Assembly (NCBI RefSeq): GCF_034140825.1
Contig: NC_089037.1
Coordinates: forward strand, 7,142,001 to 7,206,000
Length of the DNA stretch: 64,000 bases
Origin: Oryza sativa Japonica Group
Lineage: Eukaryota > Streptophyta > Magnoliopsida > Poales > Poaceae
Direction of reading: 5' to 3'
How positions within the stretch are numbered: position 1 is the first letter of the stretch; every line of letters starts with the position of its first letter. Both the position numbers and the translations under genes were made by a program. The notes under the pieces were generated by a model. It was not told the DNA's origin. It searched no databases and saw only the letters and a list, made by a program, of their open reading frames with translations. Positions 49,824 through 59,821 of this stretch are shown here, piece by piece.

Positions 49824-50252
49824 CTCGTCCCGGGGACGGAAGCAGCTGGAGCAGATCAAGAAGCTATACAGGAGCAATGGATTGCCCCCATCTGAGTAGA
49901 GTTTTGCGACCGCAGGGGAGCAGGTGGACTTCGGCACTTCGGATGGATCAGAGATTGAACTGATGATTGGTGAATGCAGTAAACTACTGTCACGTTTTGC
50001 ATAAAACCCCTGCATTTTGGTTGGATTTTGATTTGAGAGTTTTTTTTTTTTTTTTTTTGGAACTGGGAGTGCTGGTTGGATTAGGAAATGCAATATACTC
50101 CCTCGGTTCCACATTAATAAAACGTTCTGGGTTTGTGCAGTTTGATCGTTTGGTTTACAGCTAATAAGCTGTAAAATAACTTAATCAGCAATAAAAGATA
50201 ATTTAAGGGTATTTATATATATATATATATATGTCCTTAGCAATTAAAAAAC
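49824..50252. other. Promoter side of the first transporter gene
   Basis: No gene seen. It contains a T/A homopolymer (about 50041-50058), a half Stowaway end (ctccctcggttccacattaa at 50099) and a (TA)n stretch at about 50215-50231. Confidence 0.45.
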
Positions 50253-50348
50253 GGAAATGCTAAATACCGGTATCCCGTTGGACTCGGTCGAGACGGGACA
50301 TGTTCTTTCAGGGATCACCAGATATCATAGCACCAGGTATCTGAGTAC

Positions 50349-51181
50349 ATCCCCAGGCCGGGCCCACTTACATCTGATAGCTTTCATAGGTCATAGACTG
50401 CCCTCGTAGACCAACACATGTCTTTTCTGTACACTTTGTCCTCACTCGTAGTCTCCACCAACAACAGATTCTTCACGTCCCCATTTCTCTCATTCCTTTT
50501 TTTCATCCATGCCATATTGTAACACATGTCTTTTCTGCACACTTTGTGCTCACTCGTATGCACCCGGGAAGAATTTCCCGGTCGGTCACCCATCCCAAAT
50601 TGCTCCAGGCCAAGCACGCTTCCCATCCCAAATTGCTCCAGGCCAAGCACGCTTAACCCTGGAGTTTTTTGGAGATTGGCTTCCGGAAAAAAAGTTGCAA
50701 CTTATTGATATGAGTATTCTATTAATCCTATTAAGCCCTAGGCCGGGATGTTACACCCTCACCCCCTTAAGAGAGATCGACGCCCCCGTCGATCAACCCT
50801 AGGCCAGGAACGTCCTCTCTTGGCCACGTCCATGTGTCCAGTGCCAGCGCCCGTGAAACCGCGAGAGTCGGCTCTGATACCTTTGATACCATTTTGTAAC
50901 GTCCCGCCTCCCCCAGGCCGGGCCCACTTACATCTGGTAGCTTTCATAGATCATAGACTGCCCTCACAGACCAACACATGTCTTTTCTGCACACTTTGTC
51001 CTCACTCGTATGCACCCGGGACCCGGGAAGAATTTCCCGGTCGGTCACCCATCCCAAATTGCTCCAGACCAAGCACGTTTAACCCTGGAGTTCTTTGGAG
51101 ATTGGCTTCCGGAAAAGAAGTTGCAACTTGTTGATATGAGTATTCTATTAATCCTATTAAGCCCTAGGCCGGGATGTTACA
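50349..51181 (-). mobile_element. Cassandra TRIM retroelement, copy 2, minus orientation
   Basis: One LTR runs 50895-51181 (plus-strand start TGTAACGTCCCGCC, end GGGATGTTACA), and the second lies to the left (about 50349-50755). Between them are the purine tract (reverse complement of ccctcacccccttaag) and the primer binding site (reverse complement of ggctctgataccttt-like sequence). 5S rRNA-like boxes are present in both LTRs. One LTR has a duplicated internal segment and an incomplete outer end, so the copy is a broken fossil with a few rearrangements and looks older than copy 1. Confidence 0.8.
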
Positions 51182-51600
51182 CATATACATCGATTTCCTA
51201 ATTTTGATTTTCCTTTCTCCATTTTTGCGATTTCTAGGTTTCGTTGAATCCCTAACCTGTGGATGCGACTCCTCATATCTCATCCAAAATTGAAATCGAA
51301 GTAATCTAAAACTCCCCATTTTTGTGTGTATTTGTTCATTCACATGGGGTGTTTGCAACAGAGGCGAGGATGTGTGTGTATATATGCTAAATCATATGAT
51401 ACTTGCAGCAAAATGTTAAAATCATTTGGATTTTTGCTTTGAAATGATGTGATTCTTTGGTTCAACTGATCTAATATTCATCATTAAAATGATATTTTCT
51501 TTATTCTTTCACCTTTTCAATAATCTCTTGTTACATCTCCAATTAACAAAATCAGTTGATTTAGCCAATGAAACCTGCAGGAAACCACTGTACATCTCCT

Positions 51601-52510
51601 AAAGTATCACCTATGAAACCTGATGATACCGGACATGATACTAAAGAGGATCATGATACCTCCCCGATTTCATAAGATCCTACTCAAGTATCATCTGTGA
51701 AATCCACAGGAAACTACTGTACCAGACATGATACTAGACATGATCATGTGATACTTCACAAGTATCACATATAATGATACTTTGAGGATCATATATCATG
51801 ATACCTGGGTAGGATCATGTGATACTTCACAGGTATCACACGAATCTACTAAAGTATCATCTGTGAAACTCATAGGGATCATGTTACCAGACATGATACC
51901 TAAGCAGGATAATGCGATACTACACAGGTATCACACATAATGATACTTTGAGGAGGATGATCCTCCTAGGGTATCATCTCTGAAACCTTATGATACCAGA
52001 CATGATACAGAGGAGGATCATGATACCTCCCAGGTATCACATGATCCTCCCAAAGTATCACCTATGAAACCTGATGATACCGGACATGATATTAAGGAGG
52101 ATTATGATACCTCCCAGGTTTCACAAGATCCTACTCAAGTATCATCTGTGAAACCCACAGGAAACCACTGTACTAGATATGATACTGGATAAGATCATGT
52201 GATACTTCACAAGTATCACACATAATGATACTTTGAGGATCATGTATCATAATACCTGGGTAGGATCATGTGATACTTCACAGGTATCACACGAACCTAC
52301 TAAAGTATCATCTGTGAAACCCACAAGGATCATGTTACCAGACATGTTACCTAAGTAAGATCATGCGATACTACACAGATATCACACATAATGATACTTA
52401 TCACATGATCCTCCTAGGGTATCAACTGTGGAAACCTAATGATACCGGACATGATACAGAGGAAGATCATGATCCTCCTAGGGTATCAACTATAAGTTTT
52501 ATACTGTCTA
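51601..52510. repeat. tgatacc-rich array in a 451-bp tandem duplication
   Basis: Short words tgatacc, ggtatca, agtatca and gatcatg recur in both orientations. The longer segment aaagtatcacctatgaaacc occurs at 51601 and again at 52052, and the downstream order of words is repeated, giving a tandem duplication with a period of about 451 bp. It is non-coding. Confidence 0.75.
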
Positions 52511-53099
52511 TAGAAGCATTTCATGGATAACTTATCAATAATTTACCTGTAGTCTATTGCATCTCTGTACCACTAGCTTCAACACTTGTTTCTGACTTCT
52601 TTTTACCGCCTGAATTATTGAGGAAATAATTCAGCGCTTCTCTATACATCTACTATTTGTTGTCACAACTGACTCACTAGCCACAAACACACTAGCAGAA
52701 CGTGTACACAAAGGGGATTCACTCGGGGGGGCATCACTTTTTTTTATTCTCCCTGGGCATCAAAAGAAATCGCACAAAACAGGGAGCAATGTTCCATCAG
52801 ACATTTCCTCGAATACATTGCATGCACAAAATAGCTATAACAGAGAAGTGGCTTCAGAATTCTTACACAGGGTAGTCGGCGTTGAAACGCAGGCTGATGT
52901 TGAGCTCACATCACACTTGTAGCAGAATCAATTGAGGAGGTAGGAGCAAAGGAGCTGACGAAATCAACTGAAATTGCTGGATTGTAGAGGAAATCGCAGA
53001 CGGCATGTGTGCCGGCAGAATCAACCGAGGAATCGCTGAGTTGTAGAGGAAATCGACAGACGGCGTGTGCAACGGTGAAATGAACCGAGGAATCGCGCA

Positions 53100-53320
53100 C
53101 GGAGGCGCGCGATTCCGAGGAGGATTCGCTAGGATGCGGAGGAAAAACTGGGGGCAACGCTCGCACCGGCGGAAGGAAGCGCGGAGGTGCGTGATTCCGA
53201 GGAGGATTCGCCGAGATGCAGAGGAGCCGGCGGACGATGCTCGCCTCGGTGGAAGGAAGCGAGAAATCGCGTGCGATTCTGAGGAGGTTTCGCTGGGATG
53301 CGTACAAGCCGGCGGATGGC
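53100..53320. repeat. 82-bp minisatellite, about three units
   Basis: The core gattc(c/t)gaggaggattcgc occurs at 53111, 53193 and 53275, exactly 82 bp apart, with ggcggaaggaagcg between the cores. A shorter period of about 60 bp (ttgtagaggaaatcg at 52982 and 53041) precedes it. The open frames across it are products of the repeat. Confidence 0.8.
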
Positions 53321-53423
53321 AATCACTGGTCGTTCTCCTTTTTTTTGCAACGCTCGCATGTGGTGATACTGTAGTTTCAGAATCATCCCGTTTTTGAACG
53401 GGATTTCGGTATGTAGCAGCCCC

Positions 53424-53992
53424 TTAAAAAAATACTAAAAAAACCCTTAAAATCAACTCCAAAATTAAGTTTGATTAAACGTATTTGCGTTGAAATATTT
53501 TGATTAAACCGAGTTCAAGAAGCTCAAACTCAAGAAGCTCACCGGCGACGCATGGTGGCCTGATGGGCAATCTGTCACAGGATGCAAGTTGGCACTTCTG
53601 ATTAGTCATATTCAGTCAAATCCAAATAAAATACCTATACTAGCCAAGCACGTGTAACGTGCCAAATATCCTTTCAGTTTCAGCAAACAGTACACATGGT
53701 TTATTTATTCTGATTTCTGACAGGAAAACAAACAGATCAATTATGTCTGCAATAGAAAATGTTTGGAGGGGAACAACATGCTTTCATATGAAAATAAACT
53801 GACTAGCAAAAGCAAGAAGAAGATTGTTTTTTTTCCCATTCTCCAAGTAATATTATGTACCAGTACCACTGAGGAGAATCAATGTACATATACAAGAGAT
53901 TATTCAGTATTTTTTGAGATAAAATATATACATACAATTTGCTGTACAATAAATTCCTTTGTCCAAGTAATATTGCTCTATGAAGGCTGACA
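53424..53992. other. 3' flank of the second transporter gene
   Basis: No gene seen. Confidence 0.45.
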
Positions 53993-56900
53993 TTAAATTG
54001 CAGCTGCTTTCTTGCACTTGTATTGCTGTGCATAGTAGACGAAAAGAAGAAGATTCAGAAAACTAAGGCCAGCTATGAGCCAGAAAAAGCGGTCAAGATG
54101 GCCTTCATTCAAGTTATCAGGGATCCAACCCGGATTATCATCTCGAGTTGTAAAATATGAAACCAGGGTCAGTATGAATGAACTAAGATAGCTTCCAAGC
54201 GACACCGTAACAAGAGCGAAAGCGGAGCACAAGCTTCTCATGGAATCTGGAGACTGGTTGTAGAAGAACTCGGCTTGGCCAATGGCTGTGAACACCTCAC
54301 CAATACCAACCAACAAGTATTGAGGCGCTTGCCAAAGAATGCTCATGGGAACAGGTACCTTACTATGGATCAGATCTTCTGACCTTGCAATCTCCAGACG
54401 CTTAATCTCAACCAATGCTGCAGTTGCCACTGCAGTAGTAGCCACAAACAGACCAATTCCCATTCGTTGAAGCTCCGAGAAGCCTCTCTCTTTACCAGTC
54501 AGTCTACTTGCTATCGGCACAACGAAAGTTTCGTAGATTGGGACCCAAACAACAATGCTGATAACATCCAAGGATGACAGAGTGGCTGGCGGAATTTTAA
54601 AGGATTCAATTTGATTGTTGAGGGCCATCCCTTGTTCTATAAACATTGATGAATTTTGAGCACATACAGTGAAGAACACAATGCCAGTTGCCCAGATTGG
54701 AAACATCCTCATTAATATTTTAAGCTCTTCAACCTGTGTGATAGTGCAAAGTCTCCAAGGATCATGAGAACCACCACGTTCATTCGACAAAATGACGGCA
54801 GCTTTGTCAAGGAAACTGTGAAGAAAAGATAACATATTAAGTAAGAGTGCATCTCAGTCTGTGCATCTGCACTACCGATACACAAATCTTGTGTTACATT
54901 ACCTGTCATGACTCTGAAAAAAGGTCATTGTGTCCAGGAAGTTCCAAGACACAAACTTGCAAGATGTGAATGTCCGACTCAGACCAAAATAACATATTTG
55001 TGTCCATGCCGACTTTGTTACATAATAACACTTTTTAGACTAAATTAATTTTATGTACTTTTTCAAAAAGTATTTTTTTAATCTAGTAATCTAAACTACA
55101 TGTCACCATTTGGTTGTTTTCTCCCCATTTCTTTGAAAATTGGGTAGGAACTCTGGCATTCAGTTAAGAATGAGATGCACAATCAAGTCAATTTTAGCAT
55201 TTGAACCCATTTGAACCCGGGTGGATGGGGAGGTTAAACAACCTCCTCATAGCATTTGTTTCTTTAAGGAATAGTACCATGTTAATGAAGCAAATATACC
55301 AAGGTGGCCAAGAAAAATACCTGAATTCACTACTATGTTCCAGCTTACGACTCCCCTCAATTGCAGAAGTCTTACCATGAAGCTCATAAAGAACAGAACT
55401 ATCAACCGGCAAATCAACATTTCTCTTGTGGATGGCTGCAATAACCACCTGGCATACTCTTATAAGGGGGCTTCCTCCAGGTATCTGATATCTATATCTC
55501 TGAGAACCTATAAAAAAACTTCCAATAGCTAAGGCAATGAAGATAGTAGGAATTCCAAATCCAATTCCATATCCACAGTTTTGTTGTACCCAAATAAGAA
55601 CTGTGCCAGATATCAAAGAACCGATGTTTATAGCAAAATAAAACCAATTGAAGAAAGCACCCTTCTTTGTTCTCTCAACTGGATCAGTGTCATCAAATTG
55701 ATCAGCACCAAAGGATGAAACACATGGCTTAATACCTCCAGACCCTAAAGCAATCATGTATAGTCCAACAAAGTATATCAGATACTGAGGCACGGTTGGT
55801 TGTGGACAAAAGGACCCAAAACATTGAGGAGGTTGAAGAGAAGGAACCAATGCTGAAAATGTCAATGCTGCCATCCCCTTCAATTAAATTGACATTGAGG
55901 AGCCGTTAGCACATGTTATCAACAGAAATGAGTGTGTAAATAATATAACAGATTCACAACCTGGACAAGTAGGTTTTCAATTGATGTATCATGCCAGTAT
56001 GTATCAAGCTGGTGATTGCTAAGGTCACCATTATGCATGTGATCATAATATTATTATGAGATAAGCTTTATGTCTGCCCTCATTTTCCCTGTTTATAGTT
56101 AACCTTCCATTCATGAATAAACTACAATGCAGAAAACATCTACTATAATTATTTGGCGCTTAATTCACTAGCACATGCATAGCCAATACAAGTGAACCAA
56201 TGAAAAAGACAAAATTATATGATATCTCTCCCAGTATGAAAATTTCTCAATATATGCATGTATTTGCATCTTACCAGAAAGTAAATTGTTGAGAAAACAG
56301 CAATAGTCTTGTACTTTCCCCAGTATGAGTCTGCTAAGGTTGCTCCAATAAGTGGCGTGAGATAACAAGTTCCTTGCCAAGTTGTAAAGTTCCTTGCTGC
56401 AGAGACATTTCCTTCATGCAATCTTGTCGATAGGTAAGTGACCAAACTTTTTGAGATGCCATAGTAGGCCAAGCGTTCGCAAACTTCAGTTCCTACCATG
56501 TAAGAAAAGCATTTGCCGATTAATTTTTAACATCAGATAAAAGTGTAAAAAGACTCATGTTTCAGGTATTCAAGACATCAGAACTTTTGATTTAGCATAC
56601 GTTATTCCACAAACAAATGCTTCACATACATAGAATTGAAAGAAAAAAAAAAGCTATTGCAACTCAAGAATTTTACAAACTAGCGGGAAAAATATAATGT
56701 GTTCTGTGAAGTTCATATTAGGTTTGTGATAATCCCGAAGATAATGTTTCAAACTGGATTCTGGCTGAAACCTTACCAAGAATTAGTGAGCATGCCCTCC
56801 AATTGCCCGTTTCATGCTTCAAAATAGGTTGACCACTGAAGCCTACAGATCCATCGCCTGTGTAGTCATCAACATCCTACGGAGAGAAGCAAAGTACTAG

Positions 56901-57672
56901 TTGATTCTAAATTATTCATGTTTTTGTCAAACATGTTTAACGCATTTCACTCCATCAGTTTCAATCAATCTTCAAACCCATCCAAAAAGAAATCAAAACT
57001 TAAAAGTTACAGGTCAAAGTAACCATCAGATTTTTCAAGGAAATGACATCAGAGTGCAGACAATCAATCAAATTTCACAGAGAAAATAACTTCCACAAGT
57101 AATTTGTACGTGTCAATCCAATAAATCCTCAAAATTGTTGCGTGTTCCAGCATAATACCCAAGGTGCATCAAGGCTCTAAGCAGTACATCAAAAAATGAT
57201 TGTCTTTATGAGCGGGACCCTGTGGCCTGTGGGCCTCACCTGTCAGTCATCACTGCGCCTCTAGAGTCTAGACCTTCACCTTCCCCGTTCCCCTTTCTCT
57301 ACTCACGGCCATCGTTTTGCAACCGACTAATCGAAGTGTCACACGCCAATCTGACCAAGCTCTACGCGATCCCAAGAATCCAAGAACTGAGCAATCGAGC
57401 TGTCCATCATTTTCCCCCTCCCTTTTCTCACGATTTCTTTGCTAGGCCTTTTCTCACGATCCGGGCCAATTTAAGCATTTTCAATCGATCGGAACATAAC
57501 CAAAACAAGAAACTAAAGAGGATTGGGAAACCCTACGAATCCTCGAATCTTGGTGGAACAAAGAGGGGAAAAAAGAAGTTTATTCTTTTTCGTGTGGATA
57601 TTGTGGGAGTACCTCCGGCTCTGTCGTCCGCACTATCAAGCTCTGCTGCTCCGCCTCCAGCGACGACCCCAT
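53993..57672 (-). CDS. NRT1/PTR FAMILY (NPF, subfamily 8-like) proton-coupled transporter, 585 aa
   Basis: Five minus-strand exons: 57672-57613, 56876-56777, 56492-56275, 55877-55321 and 54815-53993. Exons 2, 3 and 4 have exactly the lengths of those in the tandem neighbour (100, 218 and 557 nt). The protein begins [14 protein letters not shown]. ExxER is in [10 protein letters not shown] (56-60). [40 protein letters not shown] and [13 protein letters not shown] follow, with twelve predicted helices. It is a likely H+-coupled peptide transporter. The two genes arose by tandem duplication and then diverged. The 20-codon first exon was located by its splice donor (gag|gtactc) and the phase match to exon 2. 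A MITE lies about 100 bp upstream of the ATG. Confidence 0.9.
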
Positions 57673-57770
57673 GAATGCACCTTTTGCAGCTCGGAAGGGT
57701 TGCTGCACCCTCCACGAAGAAAGGTGTTCAGCTTTGAACTGCTTCTTTGGCAACTCCTGCTGCAAAAGGA

Positions 57771-58010
57771 CTCCCTCCATATTTTAATGCATAACGTCGT
57801 TGACTTTTTAACCAACATTTAATCATTCGTTTTATTCAAAATTTTTATACAAATATAAAAATATTTATATCATACTTAAAGAATATTTGATGATGAATCA
57901 AGTCACAATAAAAATAAATGATAATTACATAAAGTTTTTGAATAAGATGGATGGTCAAACGTTGGATAAAAAGTCAACAGCATCATACATTAAAATATGA
58001 AGTTAGTAGG
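57771..58010. mobile_element. Stowaway-like MITE just upstream of the second transporter gene
   Basis: The left arm (ctccctccatattttaatgc, then gttgactttttaaccaac) mirrors the right arm (reverse complement ttcatattttaatgtatgat, then gttgactttttatccaac). Arm similarity extends about 80 bp. It lies 99 bp from the start codon, in the leader or core promoter. Confidence 0.75.
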
Positions 58011-58177
58011 AATAATCCCAGAGGCCAGAACGCGAGAGCTTGAGACGTTAAAGAAACAGGCTTATCATTTGAGTTTTATGAAGGGGCCTTTCCTCCAACA
58101 TGATAGGACCCAATTAAAATTGGTCGCCATCTCTCATATGTATCTCTTTGTGAAACCATGTGTGGTTATAGTTCTTT

Positions 58178-59763
58178 TGTGATGGGAAATTGACAAGTAC
58201 CGGATGTGCAAGAAGTGTGTGTGTGGACTAACGTTGGTCAGGTTGCGACATCTGTGCCAAGACAACGGTTGTTTGGTTCATGTGTGTGCAGGTGATCGGG
58301 GTCGATCTTGGTCAACGGCGGATCGGGACTAGACTCAGGGAGGAGTTGAGGTCCAAAGCGATCAAGGATGCCGGGTGACAAGATTGGACACAAGGTTGCA
58401 CACGGTGGACGAACACCGTGTGAAAAGGTCTTTGCAACAGGCTTCACAAGGCCAAGTGTGCAAGCATCGGATTCGCGAAGAAATCAGAAGGGACTGTGCA
58501 AGTGCATTGCTGCTACAGTACTTGCTGTAGGTAGCATACATGCATGTACACGTACTGTACTTGTGCAAGGAGGAGCTTGCACTGTACTGGTTGCTACTAG
58601 CATGGCTCGGTGGAAAAGTCAAGCTAGCTAGCTGTGCATGTGCGCTGTGATTGGTTGGCAGGGAGGCCAAGCCAATCCAGCCGTTCCACGTGGCCCAAGA
58701 TGGTGAATGGCTCGGCTCGGCAGGCCTGCATCGTCCAAGCAGCGACGGCCCAAGACGGCGGCCCATGGCGCATGGGCTCAGGAGGTGCAGGCAGCTTGCA
58801 TGCGCAAGGACGCGCGCGGAAAAACCGTACGCGGCAACCCCCGTTTCGCGTGACTCGATCGGAGGCGGGTGCAGGAGCGCGGGACCCACACGCGATTTTG
58901 CAAGCGCGCGCGGGAGCGGCTCAGCGGGACGCGTGGCGGCTTCGGGCTGGTTGGGCGCTGGCGAGCGCGCGCTGAGGAAAAGGAGACGGAACGCGCACGA
59001 CGCGGCTGGGCAACGTGGCAAGTTTGGATTCGTCAAGACGGAGAGCACGCGGATTCATCAGCAAGAAGACCATGTGAGGGTTCGGATCGATGAGGTGGCA
59101 ATCATCTGGAGCTTTTCCTTTGAGTAGAAGGAACAATGGATGGACCAGATCTGTTCTGAGTTAGGGTTTCGCCCTAGGGGTATTTGAGACAATGTCTTAG
59201 GGGTCTTAGGCTATAAATAGAGAGATGGATGCAAGGGTGGAGGTCGCTCCTTTTGGTAATCATTTTGAGATGCTCGGTGAGAGAGTTTCCGTGTGAGTTT
59301 GGAGTGTGTTTGCCCGAGAGGCTTTTGTATTAGGATTAGTTTGGAGTGTGTTTGTCCGAGAGATTTTAAGTTTGTGTTAATGTTCCTCTGAAGGTGTATG
59401 TTTGCTCCTAGTTGAGCGGTTATTTTGCATCACCTATAAATGAAATGATTTGAAGGATTTCATTTTTGCCTTGTCCATTTAAATTCCGCAATTTAAATTC
59501 CGCTTGCAATTTGAACTTTGCGATGATGAGTTTTGCTCTCTCTTTCTCACCTCACTTCTAGTTTCGGGAATTCCTTTTCTCTTCCTCCTCTAGTTTCGGG
59601 AATTCCTTTTCTCTTCTTTTTCTCTCTTCTTTTCTAGATCCGGCTTCTCTAATAGCCGCGATTCTAGTAAGGATTTTGAGAAATCCGGCTTGATGAGTAT
59701 TTTCGGGGGCAAGATTTGAATTGCTATATTCACCCCCCCTCTATAGCTGTTCTTGGTCTTTCA
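58178..59763 (+). repeat. 5' LTR of the copia element
   Basis: It starts TGTGATGGG and ends CTTTCA just before the primer binding site. It has internal short duplications (agtttggagtgtgtttg, twice near 59295-59352; ctagtttcgggaattccttt, twice near 59558-59610). The exact left edge is uncertain by a few bases because the partner LTR is not in view. Confidence 0.6.
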
Positions 59764-59821
59764 ATTGGTATCAGAGCCCGGTTAAGTTCGTTGTAACCTA
59801 ACCGTGGCAACGAACGCAGCT

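Larger units (their letters stand above)
50253..53423. mobile_element. Mutator-like element without transposase, 3.2 kb, with a nested Cassandra
   Basis: The left end (ggaaatgctaaataccgg) aligns with the reverse complement of the right end (ggggctgctacataccga), followed on both sides by atcccgtt. A near-identical 9-bp direct repeat flanks it (ttaaaaaac at 50244-50252; ttaaaaaaa at 53424-53432; 8 of 9 match). Inside are a Cassandra TRIM, a tandemly duplicated tgatacc-rich array and an 82-bp minisatellite. No transposase or clear captured gene is visible. The terminal repeats are diverged, so the element is old. Confidence 0.6.

Noticed and set aside
52906-53386. Open frames of 85-138 codons around the 82-bp minisatellite
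   Set aside because: They arise from the repeats and change frame from unit to unit.
57222-57822. Plus-strand open frames over the first exon of the second transporter
   Set aside because: No family resemblance. The minus strand provides an ATG exon with a splice donor in the correct phase.
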